DNA from: Fistularia commersonii
Lineage: Eukaryota > Chordata > Actinopteri > Syngnathiformes > Fistulariidae
Direction of reading: 5' to 3'
Assembly: GCA_037954325.1 (NCBI GenBank)
Contig: JBBMNZ010000014.1
Location: 11,692,956-11,756,955, forward strand
Length of the DNA stretch: 64,000 bases
The notes under the pieces are model-generated. The model was not told the DNA's origin and searched no databases. It saw only the letters and a list, made by a program, of their open reading frames with translations. A program made the translations under genes and the position numbers. Positions 47,501-60,100 of this stretch are shown in pieces; the first letter of the stretch is position 1, and the number at the start of each line of letters is the position of its first letter.

Positions 47501-50500
47501 CAAAGACGATTGCTCTACCTCCTGCGCCACACTACCCCCATACGGACAGCTGAATTCTTGACCAGTTGCAGTTTAAGGAGGGATTTGCGAGGGAGGCCAA
47601 AGAGGAGATGATTGCAGTAGACAGGAAAAGATGAGGCTGTGGACAAGGATGGTGGCAGTATGGGGGGGTGAAAGAGGGGCAGAGACAATGAATGTTTCCT
47701 ATGTGGAAGTAGGCAGACTGGGTGCTCTTAGTGATGTGTGACTGAAAGGATAGTGTACAGTCAAGGATGACACTCAGATAGCCTGAGGGGAAGGTGAAAC
47801 GGTGGAGTTATCGACAATGATAAAGAAGCTGTTGGTTTTAGATCATGGGGATTTAGTGCTGCCCTCCTTGAGTTGCCACCTTATTGTCGTAGAGGGGTTT
47901 GCACATCCAAGTTAACCCAAGAGCTATGTTGTCGGGGGCTTTACGCCCCTGGAAGGGTCACCCAAGGTGAGATTGTGGATACAAGCGGCCAAAATGAGTT
48001 TTCTCCACAGGGTGGCCGGACTCTCCCTTAGAGATAGGGTGAGAAGTCACCCGGGAGGAGCTCGGAGTAAAGTCGCTGCTCCTCCGCATAGAGAGGAGTC
48101 AGATGAAGTAGCTCAGGCATCTGGTCAGGATGCCTCCTGGACGCCTTGCGGAGGAGGTTTTCCCGGGCATGTCCATCTGGGAGGAGGCCACGAGGAAGAC
48201 CCAGGACACGCTGGAGATACTACGTCTCTAGACTGGCCTGGGAACACCTTAGAATCTCCCCAGAAGAGCTGTACCATGTGGCTGGGGAGAGGGAAGTCTG
48301 GGCCTCCCTGTTATGGCTGCTGTCTCCACAACCCGACTTCAGATAAGTGGCAGACAATGAATAGATGGATGGATTTAGTGCCAGTGAGCAGAGCCTTGGT
48401 TTCATTACCGTTTCATTTAAAGAAGTTTAGGTGAACCCGGGTTTTTATTTCGGAGATGCAATCAGTGATCGAGGTGGGTGTGAGAGTGGACAAAGGTTTC
48501 GTGGGGATGTCCAGCTGAGTGTTGTCTATGGAGCATACACTCAGAAAAATTAATTGGTTCAGCAGGGTGGGGCAAGGATGAGTAAATCTAGATTTGGACC
48601 CAGTCAGAGCCAGTATTACCAGTTTACTTGTGATTGTAATAAAAAATTCAACATATTTTCAGTCATTGTTGTTTAAAAAAAAACAGTGATATTACTCACA
48701 CAAGAATACTTTTAGATGAACTTTGAAAATTCTACAATGGTGAAATGCCACCGACTCACCCTGAGTCCACAGAGCATCTGGTAGACAAGAAACTGAACTT
48801 TGTCTTCTGAGAGATGACCTCGCACTTTTGACAGGTCAGTAAACATGTAAGGCATAACCAGGTAGCTGAGAAAAAGAGGCAGAGCAATAAACCATCAAAG
48901 GAAAGATGGTCAAAAAGGAAGATCAGTACCTGAGACACATAATCCAAACTATTATTCAAAGTAATACTGGATGATAAAGGCAGAGGAGGATGTTTTACTA
49001 CGGTTGAAAAGGTCTTACTATTGGTAATCCTCCAATACAACATTCATCGACTTCTTCAACAAAGCTATTTTGTGCTTACAGTTTATGAGTACATAAACAT
49101 TGGTAATCCCTCATAGTATGAATTAAATTACCATGCCTTAAAATGATTGGCACTAGAAAATATTCATTCAAAACAGAAAATGTCTGGTAGGTTGACATAC
49201 AAGTCATCCTCTACTCTAAATCCCAAAAAAAAAAAAAAGTCTACCCATACCCTGAAGCAGACAATAAAATTGTTCAAAATACTGACTATCATTTTATCTT
49301 TTAGTTCCTTTCTCATGGCCTTTCATTTTAATTCTAATGTTTTTGTTGTTTGATGTCAATGTGAATAAAAATCAGAGGCACTATTACCGGTAGTCTATAT
49401 CATATTGGTGTGCTGACAACCCTGGGGCTGTGACTCATCTTCTGGACTAAAGGCCATAGATCATGTCAGTGCGAATTTTAAGGCTGTGGCATTCAATATT
49501 CATTTTACCTTTCTGTTGTGTGGAGGAACTGAATTGGGCCTTGACAACACCACCAAAAACATCAACATCTAACCCAGTATTATTCAGCAACACAAGTGGC
49601 TGAACCCACACACAGCTGTGGCCGAAAGGCTGCAAACACTGAAGCCAGTTTGCTAAATTTTTGTCTGCAGACTACAAAAATGTGAAAAAAGCAATAGCAG
49701 AAAAGACATCATGTCCACATTTTCAATATCCTGATCTTGAAGGTTATGAGTTATGAAAACAGGAAGAACGCAGATGACGAATTGGTGACTTTTTGACCTG
49801 ATATCAGCTTTCAAAGATGTAGGGATGGTATTGGCATAAATATTTGCTGAATGAAAACCTGATTGATAAATTACAAGTGAAATTTCTAATCGCTTTGATT
49901 TATCTATATTCTCAGAGCTTTCTCAACTGCTGACATTGAGACGATGTTTGGTCAAATATGGGAAGTCTGATACATTACTTTTGATAAACTTGAAAGCCAG
50001 TGTCACACATGAAGTGTGGTGTACATGTTAAGTATATGCATGAAGATTACCTGTACTATATTGTAGAGTCACAAACATTGAATTGTTTAGTCGGATATTC
50101 TCCTGTATGGAGAGTAGGAGGAGACTGGCCAAGGGTGTTGCTCTCATCACTTTAGATATTGATGTGCTGTTCAAACACAACAGCTTAACTGGTGTGCATT
50201 CTTGTCAAAACTTCTCATAGCAAATGGGACTTGATTTTCTTCCCTTGAAGACGTTTCACCTCTTGCCCGAGAGGCTCTTCAGTTCGAATGGACTGTGAGG
50301 CGTTTCCGAATATAGCCACCAAGGTTGGGAGAGGGTCTAAGTAATAATGGCTTGTTATGCAAATGGAAGAGTTGTTGTGTAAAAACTAGGTTGAAGGGGA
50401 TTGTCGTGCTGATGGGGTTAGCTGTTCGTGGAAACACAGGTACACCTTCCTGGGACATATCTGGATTAAAATTTGAAAAGATGTTGTCAAAATTCTCAGA

Positions 50501-53500
50501 CTGTGGAACAATGAAGAGAAATCCATTGGATTTCATTGACTGAGTCTCAGGTGTTAGTTACCGGAGTCTGGTTCCGGTCTTGGATTTTTCCGGGTGATTT
50601 GGGGGGTGTAGATAGGCGTGGTCTGTGTGAGCTAGTCTGTCTTGGGATGGATCCCAATACTGTATTGCATGTAGGCGAAAGGCTGTGTCTCTGTTCAGAG
50701 ACGTTTTTTCCCTTTTTGACAAAGATGACTTCTTTGACTTCTGTACCGAACGATCTGTCTTCTCTAAACAAAATGTACACATTGCTGTCTTCAAAGGAGT
50801 GGCTCTTGCCCTCCAGGTGTCATGCTGTCACCTGCACTGAGGATTGTGATAACATCTACATTGGGGCGACAAAACAACCTCTGCACAAACCAATGGCCCA
50901 ACACAGGAGAGCCACCATTTAAGGACAGAACACAGTGTGCCTACTGATGACATCTTTTCACATTTTAATCCAGATATGTTGCCAGAAGGTGTACCTTAGT
51001 TGCCACCTAAACACCCACCCATTAGCACAACAACCCCCTTGGACCTACTATCTATTCAACAACTCCGCCATTTGCATAACAAGCCATCGTTACTAAGACC
51101 GGCCCCCAACCTTGGTCCTTATATTCCCTTCGAACTGAAGAAGCGTCTCGGATAAGAGAGGAAACATCTTCAAGGGAGGAAAATCAAGTCCAATTGCTAC
51201 AAGAAGAACTTTTTGACAAGAGTTGACCATGATTTGGGTGATTGAGAACCTCCACAGACTAGGCACTAGCTGTAGTTATTCCTGCAAAAGCCAACATGCC
51301 ATCTAATGTGTGGCCTATCCATTGAGAAGTTACTAGAAAATACTTACAAGTCCTGGAAATCCTCAAGGCTTGAAGCGGGTGTAAATACTTCAAGAAGCCC
51401 GATTACCTTGGTAGAATGAAAGAATGCTGTCATAAATACATTGTGTTGATTCAAACATTTATCTCTTGCCTTTTGCTGTTGACAGTCTCAAAATGGAAGC
51501 AGAAAACTGTTGAATTAGATCTCACATTTTCATGCTTCATGTGTTTGAGTAGTCGGAGTTCCCGATAGGCCCTCTTTGCAAAGATCTCCGACTGGAAGGG
51601 TCTGTGAAGCTTCTTCAGTGCAACTTTCTCTTTAGTCTTCTCATTCACTGCTGAACTGTAGTGAACATGAGAATGAGCAGCAATTAGCTCTGCATTTGAG
51701 TTGAAACATTGCTATGAGTTTCACTGTTTTTTACCACTTTTGAAGTCAAAGTGCAGAGAAAGAGTTGTTCTATATTGAGGTTTCACTTTCAAAAAGGCAC
51801 CGACATTGCATGCAGAGGAAGCAATGTTCTCAAGAGGAGGTTTCAGGACGTGGGACTTGGCTTAGCGCTCTTCAATAAGCCGAAGTAATGCTTGTTTGCA
51901 ATTTGATCTGCAGGGCACGTAAATGTAGGTGGGAGGTTTGTTGGACTATTTGGAGCCGCAAGCACTAACACATATCCCCAGTGCAGTATGCTTGAACAAA
52001 AATGATGCACTGTGGTACTTATACTGTCCTGGCCATGCAATAGGTGATTATCTTTGGATTTTTTTCCCAATGTTTTTCTTTTTCTCCTTTGGTTGCAACA
52101 TTATATGCGATAGTTTATATAAGATGTGTAACTTGTTGTTGTTGGTGCCATCCTGTTCCCGTTTCATCAGATGGTGCTTTTATGAAAGGTCAGATGCTAT
52201 ACTCTTCTACAGACCACAACGCCCACACTATCAACAAACACCCCAGGCAACCAGCTAGCAAGTGGATCTTTGTAGCTTTGACAGTTGGAGTAACAATGTC
52301 GGAAATGACAGATGTAAAAGAATTAGAGGAAATTTCTTTCGCAAAGTGCTATCAAAAATTTACGTAACCAAAAGTGGTAGGACCTTTGTAATTTTATCAT
52401 ATTATAGGTAATGTGCATATTTTGAGGTAATTTTTTATCTCACATTATTGACAGTGCCAACATTTCACAGAATTATCAATATCAGTATATTCTGACTGGC
52501 TGTACCTACTGTATATTCCTAGCTGAGCACCAATGATATTTACATGTTGACATTTGGTTGAATGTGCAGTCAGTATGAGGTTGTTTCTTACCATACACGG
52601 AATGTACAAAAACTGCTGAAAGTTTACAGTGGTTGTTTTAGAGCTGTTTATAAACTGAAATTCAAAATCATTCATTCAGACATTTTTTAGATTGATATTT
52701 GTCGGTTTCAGTCCAACCTTGGGCAACCTGATTTTTTTTTAAAACATTTGAATGCTGCTAAAAGGTCATTGAGGTCAGACTAATATTTACAGGCCAACGG
52801 AGGACACATGAGGGCAATTTGAAAATTTTTGATACTTATACTAGCATATTTTGTTGACAATAAAAATAAAATTTCAATATATCTTTCAACTTTTAAGACC
52901 ACAATACTAGGATCTGCTCTGAAAAGTCCAGGATTGCTCCAATTCAAAATTTATGGGAATCACTGTGTTTCTAAGTTTTTCACAGGGACATTTAGTGTTA
53001 GTATGGTCATATTTTAGAAATCAATAACTTAATAACTATAACTATAACTATTACTATGGCCAGGGGAAGTAAGTAGGACCCAATTTACTTTTCTCCTAAT
53101 GCCTGGTCAGATAATGAATGATAGTGCCACTGAAGTGCACAAATAGTGCACAGTAGTGAAATTACAACACAACATTGCAAGATATAAAGTTCATGTCCTC
53201 AGAAAAATTTGGATAATCTGGGTTTAATTGCTCATTTTCAGTATTTACATTCTACCAACCACACACACAAAACAAAATGTTTGGAAACTGACTCAGCTAT
53301 TTTACAAATAAACATCTTGAGATTTCATTTTATTTTACTAGAAAAATGAATACATAACTGTAAGGAACAACTTTCTCAAAAGTGTAAATACCTAAGAAAG
53401 TAGAGTAAGCTCTGAAACAACAAATTATATTATTGTATATGAGGTTCAAATTGTTACCATGAAAACATCCAGTGATTTGGACAAAAATTGGGATATTTTT

Positions 53501-55013
53501 ACTAGACCCAAAAAAGTGAAACACTGTAAAGTGGCAATAAGGTTAGCAAGTAAGTTAGCCAGTGGAAGTGTATGACAAATATACTATATTTTGTACAGGG
53601 CGTTCTTTATTACATCAAAGTTTGTGGCAAATCATTTTACTGTCTGTATCTTAAAACCACATCATTGTCCGGCAAAGATATATGTCATAATATTGTTTTT
53701 TGAAAGCCATTACACAGCCTGCAATTTGTCCTCTTTACATGAAACCCCCTGAAAAAAAAAATCATGAAACAATTAAAAGGATAACAATGAAATACTATAA
53801 ATCCATCCATTATCTACTGCTTATCTAGCACATAAGATTTGCCAGGATGCTGGAGCTATTTTTCCAATGAACCTTGTGCATCTTTTTGACTGGGAGGAAG
53901 CTGGTGGACCAGGAGACATACATTAAGAATATGCATAGAAAGCCCCCTCGAAGGAATTGAAACCAAAATTGTAAAACATGCATATCGTCACCCTCTAAAA
54001 ATAATCGCTTGAGTCACTTTTTCAGATTTTTCAGAAAACACAAAAAATTGAACCATTTGACACACTCTTGACATAGGCAATTTCTACTGAAGGGGTAGAA
54101 TGGCACAATCTGTTTAACTGAGGATGTAGGAAATTTTGCCAGAGGTGGTCAGCATCATGAGGAGAAGATTTAGGCAAAAAAAAAAAAAAAACATTTTTGT
54201 AAAAAAATGACTTAGGCAATTATTCACCCATTCATTCAACATATGTTACTACTTCTGTATGGTTAAAACACCTTAAGAGATAAGTAACCAAAGTGTTCAC
54301 GACCTTTAAAAATGGATTCTGATAAGCCAACTTATCTTATGCACCATCAGAATCCATGGAAAGGGTTTTACGGGTCTGCACGACAAATATGATGACGCCT
54401 GTATTTTTCAAAGTCAACATGCATGCCTTTATGTAAATATGACACATACACACTTGATTTTGTTATCTGCAGTCAGGATCTTCCAGGATCTCGGGAATCC
54501 TGACCATGCTTAAGTCTACGCTCTGATACTTGACAACACGTTTCTGTGCCTCACCTTGAATGGATATCAAAGTGGGAAGTGGCCATCTTTAATATGCCAT
54601 CCCAAATTAGCCGCAGTTCCTTTATTTACCTTTTTTTGTTTTATTTTTAAGAACACTACTTGTCACACGCTACCTCAATAAAAACAGACCCCACGTTTTA
54701 ACTCCTGCGACCGGATGTTTTCAGGTGGGAGCGATGAAAGTATCTGGTGAGGATGGCGGGTGGTTGGACGTAAATCGGGCCCACGACGGATTCCCGGTGG
54801 AGCTAACGTTAATAAACGCTGAACTGGCGGTTATTATTCATACACGCTTCGATATTAACTACGACATTTGTTGAACACTTAGTAGCTACAAGCCACTTAC
54901 CATACGGAACCGTATGCTCCGGTGCCTATCTGTTTGAGACGTGTGTATTTCTCCGGGACTTGCCACACCGTGCTGTTGATTTCCTCCCTTGAGAAATTTG
55001 CAGGAGCCTCCAT
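41521..55013 (-). CDS. mapk13: p38 delta MAP kinase (MAPK13)
   Basis: Exons in transcript order: 55013-54901, 51655-51526, 51406-51348, 48865-48760, 46576-46547, 45549-45502, 45092-44978, 44471-44400, 43951-43872, 43293-43215, 42105-41932, 41606-41521. The sum is 1,092 nt, 363 aa (human p38 delta 365). This is a stress- and cytokine-activated Ser/Thr kinase activated by MKK3/6. Features: glycine loop IGTGAYGSV (29-37), catalytic Lys in VALKK (52), gatekeeper Met105 in FYLVMPYM (p38 gamma/delta type, not the Thr of p38 alpha), HRDLKPGN (145-152), DFG (165-167), activation motif TGY (177-179), docking-type PYDDSRDN, and C-terminus RRDSKRKNTLTMSA. Absence of a C-terminal PDZ ligand argues against p38 gamma, and the brpf3 neighbour supports MAPK13. 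The exon 7 donor is GC (gcaaga at 44977). The last exon uses the acceptor before 41606, chosen because it keeps the EVKSFVPF frame. Confidence 0.95.
42840..42975 (-). repeat. ATCCATCC-family repeat, reverse partial copy
   Basis: On the minus strand it reads ATTCATTATCCATACCGCTTATCC.., CTGGCGTCTATCCCAGCAGTCATTG.. and CACCCTGAACTGG. These are the opening blocks of the repeat at 13027. It lies in the intron between mapk13 exons 10 and 11. Confidence 0.6.
45761..46375 (+). CDS. Unidentified antisense exon series inside a mapk13 intron
   Basis: Three + strand blocks behave like exons: 45761-45825 (acceptor CTTTTAG, donor GTAACC), 45914-46049 (acceptor ACTTTCAG, donor GTACAAG) and 46238-46375 (acceptor ATTTCAG, donor GTTAAG). 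Joined in phase they give 113 codons without a stop. The peptide includes LIARVDLYQALLSS, EVPPLLVTDFKSKNYN, LKPEGIAVWKWLGFADVLQ and LPQILELVLKGVALQFETC. Read-through after the third block ends at once (VKF stop). I do not recognise the family. The blocks are less AT-rich than the flanking intron. No start codon exon was found upstream. This could be the tail of a nested gene, a decayed gene or transposon fragment, or chance. It lies between mapk13 exons 5 and 6. Confidence 0.35.
46674..46756. repeat. (ATC)n/(ATT)n trinucleotide tract
   Basis: GATGATAATAATAATAATCATCATCATC.. changing to ATTATTATTATT. It lies in the mapk13 exon 4-5 intron at the edge of a large repeat stack. Confidence 0.9.
47318..47543 (-). 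mobile_element. tRNA-derived SINE inserted in reverse
   Basis: Read on the minus strand it begins GGGGGTAGTGTGGCGCAGG and continues AGGTAGAGCAATCGTC to GGTTCAATTCCTGCCTCC, an A-box/B-box tRNA-like head. The body (CAAAGTGTTGTTGAGTGGG, ACTGAACACTTAACTGCTCC, ATTGCAGAGACTGAATTTCC) and an A/T-rich tail follow. Its insertion interrupts the older repeat around it. Target duplication is not clear (ACGACA versus ACGGACA). Confidence 0.7.
47860..48370 (+). mobile_element. LINE 3' end with 11-bp target-site duplication
   Basis: The frames at 47967-48434 and 48146-48346 read SFLHRVAGLSLRDRVRS, GRRPRGRPRTRWR, YVSRLAWEHL and EREVWASLLWLLSPQPDFR. This is the familiar C-terminal segment of a teleost non-LTR retrotransposon protein, frameshifted between the two frames. 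The tail ends in GATGGATGG. The insertion is bounded by GGATTTAGTGC at 47849-47859 and 48371-48381, an exact 11-bp target duplication. It is strongly 5' truncated (about 510 bp). Confidence 0.85.
48866..50221 (-). other. mapk13 intron 3, part without recognised elements
   Basis: Ordinary AT-rich intron sequence. A poly-A run at about 49228-49239 and a block at 49440-49650 with slightly higher GC were inspected; no exon, RNA gene or repeat could be named. Confidence 0.4.
50222..51215 (+). mobile_element. Penelope-like element fragment with long inverted arms
   Basis: The central frame (about 50536-50922) contains PSRCHAVTCTEDCDNIYIGATKQPLHKPMAQHRR, the GIY-YIG-like region typical of fish Penelope-like retroelements; it ends in a premature stop. 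The flanks 50222-50500 and 50925-51215 are inverted copies of each other, about 280 bp each: ATGGCTTGTTATGCAAATGG, CATATCTGGATTAAAAT and GGACTTGATTTTC occur in left and reversed right. No reverse transcriptase is visible. It lies in mapk13 intron 3, sense-opposite to the gene. Confidence 0.7.
51656..54900 (-). other. mapk13 intron 1
   Basis: A 3.2-kb intron. It carries a diverged copy of the ATCCATCC-family repeat at 53806-53965 (CCATCCATTATCTACTGCTTATC, GGATGCTGGAGC, GACTGGGAGGAAGC) and several poly-A/T runs. No other exon or RNA gene was recognised. Confidence 0.5.
53806..53965 (+). repeat. ATCCATCC-family repeat, diverged copy
   Basis: Starts at AAATCCATCCATTATCTACTGC and includes CAGGATGCTGGAGCTATTTTTCC and GGGAGGAAGCTGG. 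The block order is as in the copy at 13027, with large internal deletions. Confidence 0.55.
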
Positions 55014-55450
55014 GGCGATGAGGAGATAAGGTGAAGCGAGGGAAAACTTCTTAAGTCTCCCGTACGCCTGTCACTTGACGGAAATGTATTGCAAAGTACT
55101 AATCAAGATCCAAACTTACAGCAGCTCATCTACATCCCGTTTAGAGAGCGCTTGCTCAGTTGTGAGCGAGGAAAAGCTGACTTGTACGTCACCTCTTGAA
55201 TAATAGTTTAAACATGTACCTTTCGGTTGAAAGCGCAGGTCGCCTGTTTGATTTGTAACTAGGTTTTCGTCAGTTCCCCCTCGATTCGTTTCACGCAAAC
55301 TAAACACTGCTACAAGCAGAGACAGCGCAGTAAGGAAATGTTGTTTTATTTTGAAGTGACAAGAATTAACTTCCGGTGTTGCCCCGATTGATTCCAGTAA
55401 ACTTGACGCGGCACCACTGTTTTAAATTTGATTCACTTGCCCAGTAAACT
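55014..55450 (-). promoter_or_regulatory. Promoter region of mapk13
   Basis: Sequence directly upstream of the initiator ATG (55013). It contains CpGs and GC-richer patches; an ETS-like ACTTCCGG lies at about 55371-55378. No TATA box is placed with confidence, and the transcription start is not readable. Confidence 0.35.
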
Positions 55451-57099
55451 GCGAAGTAACCAGCCAATCTAGACTTCACAATACTCATAACCATGTTCCC
55501 ACCACGTGGAAAAAAACCAACCATACCATTCAAATGTGGAGCAAATAGTTATACGCCTATCTGAAATAAATCAAAGAGTTGCCTGCTGAAACATGTTAAT
55601 GTGACTTGATCTGCTCCCACCCACACAGAGTAGGTGTTACTTGTCATGAATAATTCCTGGATATTGCCAGAGATGTATGAATCATGACAGCCTACAGCAG
55701 GCCATTTACACAAACAAACTCATGGACAGAAGCACAAGGAGACCAAAAAAAAAACAAAAAAAAAAAACAGTGCAGATTGGGGATTTGGAGCTCCTCAAAT
55801 TTTAATTTACCTTTGACAAAAATATTTCTTATGTAACACAGCCCAAAATATGTAATTATAGGTGCATGCACACACTCACACACACACAAGCGCACATATA
55901 AATATATATATTGTAGCATTTTAGTCAGGGAAACACCCGGGTGACGGTAAAACGTCTGTTTAATAAGCAATAGCTGTTGTTGGCCACAGCCACGCCACAC
56001 AAGCCTGCAATACAATTAACTGTTCCCGCCTGATTCCAGGTAAAAAAACAAAACAAAACAGAATTCATTGCACCACATCCACAAAATTCCCAGCAACCCC
56101 AAAATCAAACAGAAAAGAAGCATTGAAAAGAAGCAACGGAAACCCCAACATGACTCGCTACTATATATATATATATGAGGGGAGGGGAAGTAAAACAAAC
56201 AGCAGTTCAGTAATGTCTGAAAGTAGTAGAGCTTGAAATCCAGAAAGTGCAGCATTAACGGTATAGTATCAGGGTAAATACCCTCCAGCTCCTCCATCTG
56301 GAGTCCTAGAAAAACTCTCTTTGACTTAAAAACTGCTGCTTCCTTTCCATGCAATTAGGTGTCCTACTCACAGGAACACACCTTGCTCTCTGCCTTGAGT
56401 GGTACATATTTGTGTGAAATAAACATCATGCAGGTTTTAATCTATTTTTCCATTAGCACATGCACAAATAAGTGTACTGAATGTGTGAATTAATGAATTG
56501 TCTTTTGCATCGTTTTGATATTGATTGGCGAGGCCTGTCTGGGTTCCTATAATTGCATCTGTTTCATCCTATTTTGGCAGCCTTTGAAAAGACTGGGGTA
56601 AGTGTACACTTTAAATAAGCTTTTGCAGCAGGATGGTGTGAAATGACCATACTATATCTCTTGGGCAGTGAGAGGGAAGTTTAAAGGGTTATTGTTTATT
56701 ACAAATGACTCAGAAATTATTTTGCTTGGTGCTTGAGTATCTGGCTTTCAAATCTCATTTTGTGCTCTGCTCTCTGTTTTGGAGAGACGACTCTTACGCA
56801 GATCTAATCCAAACTAGCTTTTGGTTCGTATATAGGACGTTAAAACAGCAGCTCCCATCATGCTCCCTAATATAGCAATTGGCTGAATTAACTGAAGGCC
56901 AATTTAAGGTCAAGGATTTTTTCAAAGCTCTTCAACATACCAAACACTCTATCAGCAGACACATGCAGGGACACAATATGCTACATACAAAATAGTCAGT
57001 ATAATATATTTATAATATATACGTAAAACACATAATTATTACACTGTTTATTATATTGTATGTTGTATATATTGTATATATTGTACATATTGTATATAT

Positions 57100-57134
<35 letters not shown>

Positions 57135-60100
57135 CGGATTATATTAGTTTCTCCTGAACAGAGGAAATAAGATCAAATGATGCAATTTCTTCCTGAGGTG
57201 ATTTTGTTTGTGTGGTGTTTTTTTTGTGTGTGTGTGTTTGGGTTTGCGTGTGAGTGTGTGTGTGTGTTTGCATGTGTGTAATTGCTGGCCATTTACGGGA
57301 CATTATTAACCCAGGGTTTTATAATCTATCACATGGATTTGCAGGAAAAAGTAAACAAAAAAATGACAAATGAGCAGATATACATATAAAAAATGATCAC
57401 ATATCAAATTTAATTGATGGTTTTTTCAAGAAATACCACGATTTCTATAACCTATAATGAAACAAAGCCTTGCTCTCATTGTTATCAGACTATGGCTGCA
57501 GGTCCATCACATTCCATATCACCTTGATCATCCCACTACTGCTTCACACCTCAGGAATTTCAAATCTTCAGAGCCTTATACAGAAATGTTTGGAAGATGC
57601 CATATTGTACTGACTATCTTAAACAGTTCTGATTTTTGTACTATAGGCTGTTATATCATAGTATCCATTAATGGTGTCTGTTTAATTTTGAGAGTTGGCA
57701 GGGCTGTGAGTCCTCTGAGGGCAAACAATGACAGCAAATGGCCTTCATTAGACACCCATCTTACATGCTCTGTACCTACCACCCTAGGAAAACGGTTATG
57801 TAAAATATCAAAAGTCTCAAAAGGTCTCCATGACAACAAGGATGCAATGCTTATTTTTACTTGATGAGATTACCAGGATAGTGGGCAATAGTGTGTCAGA
57901 CACTGATACAACAAGAGAAAAAGATATAACTGAACTTTCCATATGTTTGTTATAAATTAGCCATGGAGGACTGTGAGAGGATGATGAGATCTTTCACATA
58001 AATATCTGTGTAAGCTGTTTCCTCTATTTTCTTTTGTATTAAAGACGCCGTGTGCGCTGTGAAATTCCACTTATGATCAAGACATATCTCTAGTGTAAGA
58101 TAAAAAGTTCATTTTCTTAAATATGAGCTAGAGGGTTCTGAATGCTTTTTCACATATATCTAAAAGTCTGACATTTAAAAATAGTTTTAATAATGAGATA
58201 CATATATTTTTCTGTGATTTTAATTCATTTTGAGATTTTCTGGGCCTTGTTCCTTTTGAAGATTATTAAATAATATTCATCTGAGAATTTTCTTTTAACT
58301 TTTGTCATTTTATTAAATTTGTTGATGGCATGACAGTAAAAGAGCTTTCATCTAAACTTCACAGAAGGCATGTCTTTATCTGTCATCTGCATGTGTTCAT
58401 GGAATAGAGTTTCACCTGGCCTATGAATGCAATTCATGTATTACCGTTATTATTACATTTTCATATAAATAGATTACATTTTTGATTAATTATGCCTTAT
58501 ACTTTATTCTTCTTAACTCTGACGTAATAAGCATGAATACTTTTTTGTGCCTGCTATTGTTAGCAACTGCAAATGACACCAACTAGTTTAAAATGGGAAT
58601 TTTCCCACAGTAGGCTCTGACATTAAAGTGACCCAGATACAGCATCCTATCAACCTCTATAGTTAAAAAAATTACTTCTATGTTTGGATTAGATAAATAC
58701 AAATCAGAAATGGAATTTCACAACTTTAACAAGCTACAATTCTTCTAATTAGGACTCACATTTCTGTGTGGCTAGTTGTGAAGCTGCCTAACCCCTCCCA
58801 GGAAAACACGTTACCATATATTGGTCTCCAGGAGGAGTGATTAAGTCAACAATAACGTTTTTATCTTTTTTACCTGTTGGCAAAATCAACTGTGGTTTAT
58901 ACTTTCTAATCAAGACAGCTAAGATTAAATAAAATAAGGATAATGAACTGAGGGTTAACAACATGGATGATGAAAAGAATTTGCTGCTCACAATAGTTGC
59001 ATGAAAGTCTCTTTCAGTCCTCTCTTCTCTCTAAATAGAAATATTGTGATTGACTTTAAAATTCAGATTGTTTAGATTGTGTGTTAGTTTTGGTATGGAA
59101 ACTTCATCGACAGGAGTAAGATTTTACACTAAAATATCAGTTTTAACAAACAGGTTTGCAAATGAAACAATGCAATATTCAAAGGAGCTATGATGTTACT
59201 ACATAAAGCTTGATCATATTCGAAGAAAGGAGTAAACAAGAAATGTTGATTAATGCTATAATATGTCAAGGCTCAAATGGCATATCTACTTATTCCAGCT
59301 CTGTCGTCTGTTACAGGAAGTGTTAGTCTACATTCACAGTGTCTCTGCAGGTCCATAAAATGTCTGAATTAACAATTACAATAAACAACTCCTTAATATA
59401 AAATGACTACTCTTAAATTTTAAATGGACCATGTGAAACTCATTCTCAATGTTTAATTACTTGTAATGATCTCATATCAAAATCCTGCAAATCCTTTGAC
59501 TTAACACTCAAGCCCAGACTATTTTTACTATAAAGATGATAAACCTGGCCAGTGCTATAAAACACATTCTCCATAAAACCAATACCTGTATCAGACCGCA
59601 TGTATAGCATTTAACTTCATACTGACTTCATCTGATTGACTCAAAAAAGTAAACATTAAAAGTATATTGATGGGTTTTAAAAAGCAGTGAAATGATGTGT
59701 GAGAAACCCGCAGTCAATCTTGCATTCATAGTCCAATAGCTTGACCTTTTCCCTTGAAAGGATCTTTCCTCTTGGTTATTAGAGGTTGCAAAACAAACAG
59801 AATGGAGATGGACTCTAAAGAAATATACATTAATGTTAAACTGAAACAATATATCATAGCCCAAAAGACTGATTTTCAATAAAATCTATTGCCTCATCTT
59901 CACTGGATTGCATCTTCATGTATGTGAAATGAGACCTTTTGTCTGATACCAGCTTTTCAAGGCTCCTTGCACTACATTAAAAGTTCACGGGAAAGATTCC
60001 CATTTTGCATCGATGTCTTGCAAAACATCTAATAGGTGTAATGAAGAGGGATGTTCAATAAAGGGGACCTTTGAGTTTTTATTTGCATAGCTTTTGGCTC

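Larger units (their letters stand above)
46980..48560. mobile_element. Old interspersed repeat interrupted by two younger insertions
   Basis: Blocks at about 46990-47315, 47545-47859 and 48382-48560 read as one continuous older fish repeat (GAATTCCAGAATCAGGCAG; TTGACCAGTTGCAGTTTAAGG; GATGATTGCAGTAGACAGG; AAGGATGACACTCAGATAGCC; GTGGGGATGTCC). It is split by a SINE and by a LINE 3' end. I recognise the pattern as a dispersed repeat but cannot name its class. It is in the mapk13 exon 4-5 intron. Confidence 0.5.

Noticed and set aside
47480..47543. Possible minus-strand tRNA gene
   Set aside because: A- and B-boxes are present, but the sequence continues into a SINE body and tail, so it is a tRNA-derived SINE and not a functional tRNA.
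57457..57864. 135-codon + strand open frame as a gene
   Set aside because: No recognisable motif, no splice context and no Kozak-like start. Kept only as part of a possible conserved noncoding interval.
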